Positions 5,073 through 11,770 of a stretch of 24,800 nt of DNA are shown here, piece by piece (position 1 is the stretch's first letter; each line of letters opens with the position of its first letter). Under the pieces are notes generated by a model, which saw only the letters and a list, made by a program, of their open reading frames with translations, did not search any database and was not told where the DNA came from. A program made the position numbers and the translations under genes. The stretch is from positions 1-24,800 of the IMG/VR virus record IMGVR_UViG_3300022752_004741. The stretch is one strand, 5' to 3'. The DNA is from a virus.

Positions 5073-5161
5073 GGGAGCTGTTCCCTACGGCGGACTGTAA
5101 ATCCGTTGCCATAATTTGTAGGGTGGTTGGCAGTTAGGTTCAATTCCTTCAGTTCCCACCA
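5073..5161 (+). tRNA. tRNA-Tyr(GTA) lacking a normal D hairpin
   Basis: Acceptor GGGAGCT/AGTTCCC, anticodon stem GCGGA/TCCGT with loop CTGTAAA, T-loop TTCAATT, encoded CCA. Only about 10 nt (5080-5089) separate acceptor and anticodon stems, too few for a D arm. Instead CCCTAC (5083-5088) can pair with GTAGGG (5118-5123) in the long variable arm, whose own stem is TGCCA/TGGCA (5107-5111, 5128-5132), giving a possible pseudoknot. The T stem has only three good pairs. Confidence 0.75.
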
Positions 5162-5351
5162 GTATCCCCGGCCCTACGCCGGTCATCAAGTAGGCGGTTA
5201 GACTTCCGTGAGTAGTCTAGGTTAGCTATACGACCTCCCTCCGGGCCCTACATCCGGAAGGGTAAAAGACTGTGGCGGGGTTTGACCAGCCCGAAGATGG
5301 TACGGACAGGGTAACAACTCAAGTTGGGGCAGGTGGGAATCTGTAGCCGAC
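5162..5351 (+). ncRNA. GC-rich structured non-coding region after tRNA-Tyr
   Basis: No credible ORF. Many local helices exist: CCGGC/GCCGG, AGACT/AGTCT around 5202-5220, and CCCTCCGG with CCGGAAGGG near 5235-5262. CCCTAC followed by CGG within five bases occurs twice here and once in tRNA-Tyr, and the first copy can form CCTAC/GTAGG. Base composition is close to that of the tRNAs and far from the AT-rich genes. It ends at the ACCA that starts long-stem element 2. No known RNA family, group I or group II intron core recognised. Confidence 0.5.
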
Positions 5352-5431
5352 ACCATATTGAAGTACATTCTTTAAGGTCTTGGTCGTTACCAGCGTAGCA
5401 AAAACGGCGACAGAGTGTGCTTCAATATGGT
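5352..5431 (+). ncRNA. Long-stem RNA element 2
   Basis: Arms 5352-5370 (ACCATATTGAAGTACATTC) and 5413-5431 pair over 19 positions with two G-U wobbles. The 42-nt interior has a T-arm-like hairpin TTGG-TCGTTA-CCAG whose loop shares TCGTTA with the T-loops of tRNA-Asp and tRNA-Asn. Confidence 0.75.
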
Positions 5432-5494
5432 AAAGTAAAGGTCGAAGTGGACCCGATCATTTTTAAAGGTCACTGACACATCGGAAAGACGGTG
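5432..5494 (+). ncRNA. Hairpin-bearing spacer between elements 2 and 3
   Basis: Contains GGTC-GAAGTG-GACC and a GGTCAC/GTGACT stem that ends against the 5' arm of element 3. No ORF. Confidence 0.4.
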
Positions 5495-5565
5495 ACTATA
5501 TTCTAGCACATTAGTTGTCCCACAGAGGCCCAAGCTAATATCTGAGTAGTGTGCTAGAATATGGT
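5495..5565 (+). ncRNA. Long-stem RNA element 3
   Basis: Arms ACTATATTCTAGCACATT (5495-5512) and AGTGTGCTAGAATATGGT (5548-5565) form 18 pairs including two G-U. The interior is 35 nt. The central CTAG/CTAG replaces the GAAG/CTTC of elements 1 and 2, a compensatory change. Confidence 0.75.
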
Positions 5566-5673
5566 CAAACAGACTTAGTGAGGTGGCAGACTAAAGACCA
5601 ACTTCAACCGCGTAGATAGTCCGGACTATCGTTTGAAACGGAAGATGCGTCCATCCCCTGCCCTGTTTGACCA
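5566..5673 (+). ncRNA. tRNA-like segment with 7-bp acceptor and ACCA end
   Basis: CAAACAG (5566-5572) pairs with CTGTTTG (5663-5669), followed by ACCA (5670-5673): a perfect 7-bp acceptor-like stem with discriminator and CCA. A second helix GGCAG/CTGCC (5585-5589, 5658-5662) stacks directly under the 3' strand. A perfect palindromic hairpin GATAGT-CCGG-ACTATC lies inside. No canonical T-arm or anticodon arm could be fitted, so it is not called a tRNA. Confidence 0.45.
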
Positions 5674-5767
5674 TATTGAAACACATTACATGCCGGGTAG
5701 TTGGCGGTGGTAGCCCAACGAAGGATGCTTCTCCTACCAAGAAGTTTATAGTGTGTTTCAATATGGT
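5670..5767 (+). ncRNA. Long-stem RNA element 4
   Basis: Arms ACCATATTGAAACACATTA (5670-5688) and TAGTGTGTTTCAATATGGT (5749-5767) form 19 pairs with one G-U. The interior (60 nt) has GTTGG/CCAAC, GGTAG/CTACC and GAAG-GATG-CTTC alternatives. Its first four bases are the ACCA of the preceding tRNA-like segment. Confidence 0.75.
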
Positions 5768-5912
5768 GAGTAAGTGGGGACCGAAAAGTCCTCGGGCTGA
5801 TCCCAGAACACGGAGACCTGAAGCGTGTATAAAGGTGGCGAGCCTTAAACGATGACACAGGCGTGATTCGAGCGACAACTACGATAAGGTTGTGCTGGAG
5901 TCGTAACCAGCA
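5768..5912 (+). ncRNA. Structured spacer between elements 4 and 5
   Basis: No ORF of note. Hairpins include GGGGAC-CGAAAA-GTCCTC, ACAAC/GTTGT, and TGCTGG-AGTCGTAA-CCAGCA ending one base before the 5' arm of element 5. Confidence 0.45.
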
Positions 5913-6011
5913 ACTATATTCTAGCACATTTGCTCCCAATAGCAAGCGGGTCGGTTTGTAGTCCTAATGCTGGACGAAGGGTTCGAATCCCAGAGTGTGC
6001 TAGAATATGGT
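5913..6011 (+). ncRNA. Long-stem RNA element 5
   Basis: Arms 5913-5930 and 5994-6011 repeat the arms of element 3 exactly (18 pairs, two G-U). The interior has TGCT/AGCA, a GTCC-TAATGCT-GGAC hairpin with a 7-nt loop, and a perfect T-arm-like GGG-TTCGAAT-CCC. The 3' arm ends six bases before the start codon of the next gene. Confidence 0.75.
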
Positions 6012-6017
6012 AATTAG

Positions 6018-6659
6018 ATGAAAAAACAACGTATAGCTATATTTCATAATCATCCGGAGTGTAGTTTACAATGTGCCCATGGTATAATCAGAGCACTTGG
6101 GTTAACCTACGATATTGATTGCTTTAACAAAGACGAAATAACAGATTCTTACTTCAAAAAATATCAATTAATAGCTTTTCCTGGTGGTATAGGTGATAGC
6201 AATCGTTATATAAAATTGCTTAAAGATAAAGAAGATATTATACGGAATCATATATCTAAAGGTAAAAGATATCTTGGCATTTGTATGGGAGCATATTGGG
6301 CAGGCCCTCATTATTTTAATTTACTTAATGATGTAAATCCTGTACAATATATAAAAAGACCTAATGCTGAGACAAATAGAAGTTATGGAACAGTTGTTAA
6401 TGTAAATTGGTTAGGGCATGATGAATCAATGTTCTTTTACGATGGATGCAGCTTATTAAGTAATACTAATAATTTTGAAACTATTGCTACTTATAGTAAT
6501 GGTGATGCTGCAGCAATTATACAAAATAACATTGGAGTAATCGGTCCTCATCCTGAAAGTGATATCTATTGGTACAAGAAAAAGTATCTACATCCTTATT
6601 GGCATGAATATAGACATCATCTTTTATTGTTAAAGTTTGTAAAAAGATTATTAAGATAA
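6018..6659 (+). CDS. Class I glutamine amidotransferase-like protein, BPL_N type (213 aa)
   Basis: Resembles the GATase1-fold domain at the N-terminus of eukaryotic-type biotin protein ligases and free-standing relatives. Visible features: an N-terminal strand RIAIFHNHP, LIAFPGGIGDS around 51-61, the nucleophile-elbow-like YLGICMGAYWAG (Cys near 89), and a C-terminal PHPES that supplies His and Glu in GATase triads. The substrate is unknown; BPL_N members are often of uncertain activity. No strong Shine-Dalgarno precedes the ATG, and long-stem element 5 ends at 6011, so that RNA structure would lie in its 5' leader. tRNA-Pro begins one base after the stop. AT-rich coding bias matches the following metabolic genes rather than the tRNA region. 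Confidence 0.72.
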   Translation: MKKQRIAIFHNHPECSLQCAHGIIRALGLTYDIDCFNKDEITDSYFKKYQLIAFPGGIGDSNRYIKLLKDKEDIIRNHISKGKRYLGICMGAYWAGPHYFNLLNDVNPVQYIKRPNAETNRSYGTVVNVNWLGHDESMFFYDGCSLLSNTNNFETIATYSNGDAAAIIQNNIGVIGPHPESDIYWYKKKYLHPYWHEYRHHLLLLKFVKRLLR

Positions 6660-6733
6660 CTCGGATTGGTGAAATGGTATCATTCGTGCTTTGGGAGCAT
6701 GAGGCGCAAGTTCGATTCTTGCATCCGAGACCA
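6660..6733 (+). tRNA. tRNA-Pro(TGG)
   Basis: Acceptor CTCGGAT/ATCCGAG, anticodon stem CGTGC/GCATG with loop TTTGGGA, T-loop TTCGATT, encoded CCA. It lies immediately between two protein genes, away from the main array. Confidence 0.94.
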
Positions 6734-6746
6734 CAAGGAGATAAAT

Positions 6747-6944
6747 ATGCCTAAAAAACCTGCAGTTAAAAAATCTGAACCCAAGAAAAAAACTACCTCT
6801 AATAAAGTAATAGAACCTACTGTAGCTCCTATAACCACGGGTGTTATCGAAGGAAACTACACTAAAACGGTCTATGAAAATGGGGAAAAAATTAGTTTTG
6901 AAATAGATTGGGATAGATTAAAAGAATATATGCGTACTGTTTAA
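6747..6944 (+). CDS. Small Lys-rich hypothetical protein (65 aa)
   Basis: Starts MPKKPAVKK behind AAGGAG (6735-6740) at proper spacing. An earlier in-frame ATG lies inside tRNA-Pro and was rejected. The first 20 residues are Lys/Pro/Ser/Thr-rich and probably disordered. The C-terminal part (YENGEKISFEIDWDRLKEYMRTV) looks like a small folded unit. No family recognised. Confidence 0.7.
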   Translation: MPKKPAVKKSEPKKKTTSNKVIEPTVAPITTGVIEGNYTKTVYENGEKISFEIDWDRLKEYMRTV

Positions 6945-6953
6945 TTTTAGATT

Positions 6954-7616
6954 GTGAATAAGATAATTCATAATACATTTCCTTTTAATTATTGGATTAT
7001 AGATAATTTTTAAGATGACATACTTGTTGAAAAATTATCCAACGATTTTTTAGATTATAATGACCCTAATTGGTATGTCTATGATAATCCTCTTGAAAAT
7101 AAAAAAACAATTTCTAATTATTATTTGTTTCGTTCAGAAACATATAAAATATTTCATTACTTGAGTAGTAATAAATTCTTAAAATTTCTAAAAAATTTAA
7201 CTAACATAAAAAATTTAATACCTGATGTTGGATTACATGGCGGAGGTTTGCATATTCATGGTTCAGGTGGTAAATTGAATATTCATTTAGATTATTCTAT
7301 TCATCCAAAACTTAAATTACAAAGAAAATTAAATCTAATTCTTTATCTAAATCCTAATGCTCCTATAGAGTGTGGAACTATGCTTTTAAAATCTAGAATA
7401 ACCGGATCAAGGCATACAGATGATTTATATCATGAGGGAAGTTTTTCTGGAGGATATTATGATAAAACTAAATTTGATGTTGTAGATGTAATAGGCAATA
7501 TTTATAATAGACTTATAATTATGGATGCACAATGTATCCATGCTGCGAGTCAATATTTTGGTCAAGATAAAGATGATTCAAGACTAACACATTTATTTTT
7601 CTTTGATAATGTATAA
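6954..7616 (+). pseudogene. 2OG-Fe(II) oxygenase interrupted by an in-frame TAA
   Basis: The frame from GTG 6954 reads HNTFPFNYWIIDNF, then TAA (7011-7013), then DDILVEKLSNDF and on to the normal stop at 7614-7616. Both halves are in the same frame and match the expected N-terminus of a prolyl-4-hydroxylase-like 2OG oxygenase. The downstream half has the facial triad: HLDY (HxD) preceding a RKLNLILYLN strand, then IHAAS (distal His) and an Arg in SRLTHLFFF. With the stop read through it would be about 220 residues. After the TAA the only in-frame start is TTG 7125 with no Shine-Dalgarno, which would drop part of the fold. It could be a true pseudogene, a sequencing error or a recoded stop. 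The 3' end overlaps the next gene by eight bases. Confidence 0.75.
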
Positions 7617-8874
7617 CTATTCTTTTAGTATTATAACACCTACACATAGTAGAGCTAACTTACCTTATCTTATAGAATTATATGAAAGTATAATATCTCA
7701 AACCTATAAACATTGGGAATGGATAATTTATCTAAACGGTGAACTGAAAAAAACAGATCTACCTTTAACTATTCTAAATAATAAAAAAATAAGAGTTTTT
7801 AGATATGACGGTGAAAATACTAATATTGGATTCTTAAAATCCAATGCTTTTAGTTTAGCTGTGAATGATATTTTTGTCGAGGTAGATCATGATGATATGA
7901 TCACTTTCGATTGTTTGCATGAATTAAATGTTGCCTACCAAAATAAAGAATATGGATTTGTCTATAGTAATAATGCAATTTATCATATGGACAATGCCTT
8001 TATACCTTACGATAATTCGTATGGTTGGACATATACTAATTTTGACTATAAAGGGAAAAAACTTATAGCCATGAACAGTTTTGAGCCATCAAGTCATTCT
8101 GTAGGTTTGATATGGTATGCTCCAGATCACATAAGGTCATGGAGAAAAGAAGTTTACTATGAAGTAGGAGGTTATGATCCAAATAGATATATCTGTGATG
8201 ACCATGATATTCTACTTAGAACTTTTCTCAAAACTAAATTTTATTTTATACCGAAAGTGCTTTACATTTATAGAGTGACCGGCAACAACACCTATCTAAA
8301 AAGAAATGAAGAAATACAAACTACTACTGTAAATTTATTTTTAGAATATGCCCAAAGATTAGCTGAAAAAGAAGCTGACGATTTAGGCTTGCTTAAGATA
8401 GATTTAGGTGGGGGTATTAATGGAAAAAATGGATATACTACGATTGATTTAGAAAACGGTGACATTATACATGATCTAAATAAAGGTATTCCTTTGGAGG
8501 ACAATAGTGTTTATGTAGTAAATGCTAGCCATATTATAGAACATTTACATGATAAACATTTTACTATGAAAGAAATTCACAGAGTTCTCGCACATGGAGG
8601 TTGGGTTTTTATAGAAGTACCTAGTACCGATGGCAGAGGCGCATTTCAAGATCCTACTCATGTTAGTTATTGGAACGAAAATAGTTTTTTATATTATACT
8701 AGTGCATATCTAGGGAATTTTATTAAAAATACAGATATTCGTTTTCAAGAATTTAGACGACATACGTGGTTTCCTAATGAATGGCTTAAATCTTTAAATG
8801 TATGCGTAACATCGTGGTGGGCTGTAGCCAATAAACCTGGGGGCAAAAGACTACCAGGGAAATTAGAAATTTAG
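7609..8874 (+). CDS. Bifunctional GT2 glycosyltransferase - SAM methyltransferase (421 aa)
   Basis: The first 230 residues form a GT-A family 2 glycosyltransferase: FSIITPTHSR at the N-terminus, the metal/nucleotide-sugar motif DHDD at 93-96, WRKEVYYEVGGYD, and CDDHDILLR near 196-204. Residues about 255-400 form a class I SAM-dependent methyltransferase: IDLGGG (264-269, motif I), an acidic IDLENGDIIHDLN, NASHIIEHLHD (around 306-315) and HRVLAHGGWVFIEVP. The fusion suggests that a sugar is transferred and the product or acceptor is then methylated, as in polysaccharide or glycan synthesis; the acceptor is unknown. ATG 7609 is preferred over TTG 7603 and overlaps the oxygenase gene's end. Expected cytoplasmic; no membrane segments. 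Confidence 0.88.
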   Translation: MYNYSFSIITPTHSRANLPYLIELYESIISQTYKHWEWIIYLNGELKKTDLPLTILNNKKIRVFRYDGENTNIGFLKSNAFSLAVNDIFVEVDHDDMITFDCLHELNVAYQNKEYGFVYSNNAIYHMDNAFIPYDNSYGWTYTNFDYKGKKLIAMNSFEPSSHSVGLIWYAPDHIRSWRKEVYYEVGGYDPNRYICDDHDILLRTFLKTKFYFIPKVLYIYRVTGNNTYLKRNEEIQTTTVNLFLEYAQRLAEKEADDLGLLKIDLGGGINGKNGYTTIDLENGDIIHDLNKGIPLEDNSVYVVNASHIIEHLHDKHFTMKEIHRVLAHGGWVFIEVPSTDGRGAFQDPTHVSYWNENSFLYYTSAYLGNFIKNTDIRFQEFRRHTWFPNEWLKSLNVCVTSWWAVANKPGGKRLPGKLEI

Positions 8875-9018
8875 ATTAAAATTAGATTACACCTTATAGA
8901 TATAAAATAACCCTATTCAGGTAACTTCCCCCAATTATACAACATTACATGAGTAATGACTATACTTTCAGTACAACTGGAATTGTGAATTAGGGCAAAA
9001 GAATACCTGATCATACAA

Positions 9019-9792
9019 ATGTATTATAAGTCTATTTTTATATCCGATATTCATCTAGGTAGTAAAGGATGCAAAGCAGATTTACTGGTCAATTTTCTTA
9101 AAAATAATACAGCAGAAAAACTATACCTTATAGGGGATATAGTAGACGGCTGGAAAATACAACAAAATAAATGGGCTTGGAAACAAGCCCATACCAATGT
9201 TGTGCGTCGAATTTTGGGGCATGCCAAGCAAGGAACAGAAGTGTTCTATATCGCAGGAAATCATGATGAATTTCTAAGACCTATGATTCCATATGGAATT
9301 TCTTTTGGAAAAATACACGTTCTAAATCAAACTGTGCATATGGGTCTAGACGGAAAACGTTATCTAGTTATACACGGAGATTTGTTTGATGGCATAACCA
9401 GGTTGGCGCCTTGGATAAGTTTTCTGGGCGATAAAGCTTATGATGTTTTAATTGTACTTAATTCCTCTTTTAATCGTTGGAGGCATAGATTTGGATTCGG
9501 TTATTGGTCTCTTTCTCAATTTCTTAAACAGCGTGTCAAGCGGGCTGTGGATTTTATATTTCATTTTGAGCGCAATCTTGTTAACTATAGTCGTAAGCGT
9601 GGTTTCGACGGAGTTATATGCGGACACATCCACAAGGCAGAAATTAAAAAAATAGATGGTTTTGTATACATGAATGATGGGGATTGGGTAGAATCATGTA
9701 GTGCTTTAGTAGAACATCATGATGGTCGCTGGGAAATTGTTTATTGGACAAAAGAATTACCAGATGTGGACATTGTTTCTTATAGTAGTTAA
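9019..9792 (+). CDS. UDP-2,3-diacylglucosamine diphosphatase-like metallophosphoesterase (257 aa)
   Basis: Calcineurin-like phosphoesterase closest in appearance to LpxH-like (COG2908) enzymes, which hydrolyse UDP-2,3-diacylglucosamine in lipid A synthesis. All metal-binding blocks are visible in order: D10-x-H12 (SDIHLGSK), GD40 (GDIVDGW), GNHDE 80-84, HGD 119-121 and GHIH 202-205, followed by YMNDGDWVESCS, characteristic of this subfamily. Length is close to that of LpxH (about 240). In a phage this is a host-derived accessory gene. It could alter host lipopolysaccharide, or act on another UDP-linked or phosphorylated substrate. The upstream gap (8875-9018) shows no terminator. Substrate is inferred from family only. 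Confidence 0.82.
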   Translation: MYYKSIFISDIHLGSKGCKADLLVNFLKNNTAEKLYLIGDIVDGWKIQQNKWAWKQAHTNVVRRILGHAKQGTEVFYIAGNHDEFLRPMIPYGISFGKIHVLNQTVHMGLDGKRYLVIHGDLFDGITRLAPWISFLGDKAYDVLIVLNSSFNRWRHRFGFGYWSLSQFLKQRVKRAVDFIFHFERNLVNYSRKRGFDGVICGHIHKAEIKKIDGFVYMNDGDWVESCSALVEHHDGRWEIVYWTKELPDVDIVSYSS

Positions 9793-9946
9793 CATTTATG
9801 ATGCCAGTGATGTACCAGGGCGAATTCAATTGCAATTTAAAGATCAACCTAGTTGCGAATATGCTTTGCAAACTATGACAAGTTATGTTAAGTTTCCATG
9901 GTTTAGAGTTGACGGAAATTGTGTATTTGTAAAACCGAAACAATAG
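9773..9946 (+). CDS. Small hypothetical protein (57 aa), TTG start
   Basis: The frame encodes NIYDASDVPGRIQLQFKDQ...YVKFPWFRVDGNCVFVKPKQ, compact and protein-like, and its stop at 9944-9946 leads straight into the Shine-Dalgarno of the next gene. No ATG is available after the phosphoesterase stop, so the best start is TTG 9773 inside that gene, overlapping it by 20 bases. The start is uncertain. No family recognised. Confidence 0.5.
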   Translation: MFLIVVNIYDASDVPGRIQLQFKDQPSCEYALQTMTSYVKFPWFRVDGNCVFVKPKQ

Positions 9947-9954
9947 GAGAAAAT

Positions 9955-10092
9955 ATGTTTAATCTTTACAATCCTTTTTATTGGTATAATTTAGTAGCTG
10001 AATCTAAAGTTTCAGACCAAGAAACAGATCTTAGTGATAATATTGAAGAAGATCCCCAAGATTTTGATATAGAAGAATTAAATTACGAATGA
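9955..10092 (+). CDS. Small acidic protein (45 aa)
   Basis: Starts MFNLYNPFYWYNLVAES behind AGGAGAAA and ends in a very acidic tail (DNIEEDPQDFDIEELNYE). It has an aromatic N-terminus and no recognised motif. It overlaps rimK by ATGA (10089-10092), suggesting translational coupling. Confidence 0.65.
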   Translation: MFNLYNPFYWYNLVAESKVSDQETDLSDNIEEDPQDFDIEELNYE

Positions 10093-10982
10093 AAACTGTT
10101 TGGATATTTCATTATGATGCTTTAACGGTTGAAAAAGACACAGAGACTTGTGCTTTAGTGACTCAATTTAAAAAAAATAATATTGATTGTAAAGTTTATC
10201 AACCAAAAAATTTCGATATAATTACCAGTAGAAAAAGCCATAAAAGTATAAGATATCAAGGCAACAAAATTGATTTACCTAATGCTGTGCTTGTACGGAC
10301 TGGCGCAGGCACTAATTATTTTACACTAGCTTTGCTAAGACAATTAGAAAATTTTGACATACCTATTGTTAATAATAGTCAAAGTATATTGCATAGTAGA
10401 GATAAAATGATTAGCAGCCAAATTTTGGCAAAAGCAAAATTGCCTACACCGAGAACTATGTTAGTGAGCCATCCGATTAATGTTGATATAGTCGAACAAG
10501 AGATCGGTTTTCCATGTGTTGTAAAAATGGTTACAGGTAGCCAAGGTAAAGGAGTTTATCTTTGTAAAGATAAAGATATGTTTATTAACTTTATGGACCT
10601 TACCGACAATCTTAAAAGCAGAAAAACGTTAATTATACAAGAATTTATTAATAGTGGAGAATTATTTGATCTCAGAGTTTGGGTTATTGGGGGCAAAACT
10701 GAAGTAGCCATGAAAAGAATACCTCCGAAGGGCGATTTTAAAGCTAATATTACTAGGGGTGGAATTGGTGAACCATTTCAATTAAATGATGAAATTAGTG
10801 AATTAGCTAGTAAGACTGCCAGAGCATTTGATCTTGAAATAACAGGTGTAGATCTACTGTTTAATGGTGAAAAATATCTAGTTTGTGAAGCTAACAGTAG
10901 TCCAGGTTTTGAAGGCATAGATAAATACTGTTGCACTGATATGGCTGACCAAATAGTCAGATACGTAAGGAAACAAATATGA
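10089..10982 (+). CDS. rimK: RimK-family ATP-grasp ligase (297 aa)
   Basis: ATP-grasp enzyme of the RimK type, which adds glutamate to a carboxyl end; E. coli RimK modifies ribosomal protein S6. The sequence shows the N-terminal pre-ATP-grasp domain (VLVRTGAGTNYF around 67-78), NSQSILHSRDKM (96-107), the nucleotide-binding strand FPCVVKMVTGSQGKGV (141-156, Lys146 and a Gly-rich loop), DLRVWVIGGK (194-203), an ITRGG segment (221-225) and the metal-binding end GVDLLF...CEANSSPGFEGI (about 253-277). Length is that of E. coli RimK (300). It is coupled by 4-base overlaps to the genes on both sides. Possible roles are modification of the host translation apparatus or of a phage protein or peptide; neither is shown by the sequence. 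Confidence 0.9.
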   Translation: MKTVWIFHYDALTVEKDTETCALVTQFKKNNIDCKVYQPKNFDIITSRKSHKSIRYQGNKIDLPNAVLVRTGAGTNYFTLALLRQLENFDIPIVNNSQSILHSRDKMISSQILAKAKLPTPRTMLVSHPINVDIVEQEIGFPCVVKMVTGSQGKGVYLCKDKDMFINFMDLTDNLKSRKTLIIQEFINSGELFDLRVWVIGGKTEVAMKRIPPKGDFKANITRGGIGEPFQLNDEISELASKTARAFDLEITGVDLLFNGEKYLVCEANSSPGFEGIDKYCCTDMADQIVRYVRKQI

Positions 10983-11764
10983 ATTTTGATTTAGTTAGTG
11001 ACCTACACATCGATCATTGGGGTCGCAATTTTCAAACCGATTGGTTGTATAATCAGAATAGTGATATAGTTGTTGTAGCCGGTGATGTTAGTGATAGTAT
11101 CGATATTACTTGTGAATTTTTACATAAACTTACTAATTATTACTCCTATGTTCTAGTTGTTGATGGAAATCATGAGCATCAAAATTCAATGGAGGAGTTA
11201 GAAGAGTCAATACAATATTGGAAATCCTGTATTTCTCAAACATTGGCAATTTATCTTGGTGATCAGCAGCCTTTAATAAAAGGTGTAAGATTTATAGGGG
11301 TATGTGGTTGGTGGAGTTTTGATTTTGGGTTACCAAATATAAACCCCGAACTTACTATATCGACATGTAAAAATAAATATGGACTTACCGATAATATTAT
11401 AAAAAATCAGTTTAATCAAAGTTTATTAGATGCAAATAATCTAACCAATATGATGGTAGACGCAACATTGGATCCAAATGTGAAAGATATCGTTGTTGTT
11501 ACCCATAGTTTACCTCATACTAGTTGTATTAGTTGGAATAGATATCCTCCCGATCACAACATTGTCGGTTGTTATGGAAATTCTAGATTCCAATGGACTT
11601 TAGATGCAGATATCAATAAAAAATGCCGCTATTGGGTATTCGGGCACAATCATGATACAAAAAATATACCTTATAAGTATTTAAATTTTATTAGTAATCC
11701 TCGTGGTCGTAGAGAAGATTGGAATCGTGAAGAATATTCCGCTCAAACTTTAGAGATTGTTTAA
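10979..11764 (+). CDS. Calcineurin-like metallophosphoesterase (261 aa)
   Basis: A second, distinct phosphoesterase. Motifs: SDLHID (7-12), AGDVSD (34-39), DGNHEH (62-67), VVTHSLPH about residue 175, and FGHNHD near 222, which together give the two-metal site. It is not closely like the LpxH-like gene: it lacks the NDGDWVES end and has GNHE rather than GNHD. Phage members of this class include protein phosphatases, nucleases and cyclic-nucleotide phosphodiesterases, and the sequence does not decide between them. Its ATG overlaps the rimK stop by four bases, so the two are probably made together. Confidence 0.85.
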   Translation: MNFDLVSDLHIDHWGRNFQTDWLYNQNSDIVVVAGDVSDSIDITCEFLHKLTNYYSYVLVVDGNHEHQNSMEELEESIQYWKSCISQTLAIYLGDQQPLIKGVRFIGVCGWWSFDFGLPNINPELTISTCKNKYGLTDNIIKNQFNQSLLDANNLTNMMVDATLDPNVKDIVVVTHSLPHTSCISWNRYPPDHNIVGCYGNSRFQWTLDADINKKCRYWVFGHNHDTKNIPYKYLNFISNPRGRREDWNREEYSAQTLEIV

Positions 11765-11770
11765 GTATAA

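Noticed and set aside
5162-5912. Group I or group II intron
   Set aside because: No recognisable P7/S-type core, no domain V-like hairpin and no interrupted gene around it.
5591-5945. Open frames of 60-113 codons on both strands in the structured region
   Set aside because: They lack Shine-Dalgarno sites and protein-like composition, and they coincide with RNA stems. The mirrored frames are expected from inverted repeats.
5352-6011. Long-stem elements as MITE-like transposons with terminal inverted repeats
   Set aside because: No target-site duplications are visible, interiors are unrelated, and the arms differ by compensatory changes and G-U wobbles of one polarity, which fits RNA better than DNA transposition.
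2725-6011. CRISPR array
   Set aside because: Repeats are inverted, irregularly spaced and few. The regular units are tRNAs.
6954-7125. Stop-codon reassignment (TAA as sense)
   Set aside because: Nearly all other genes in the window use TAA, TAG and TGA as ordinary ends, and no suppressor tRNA was seen.
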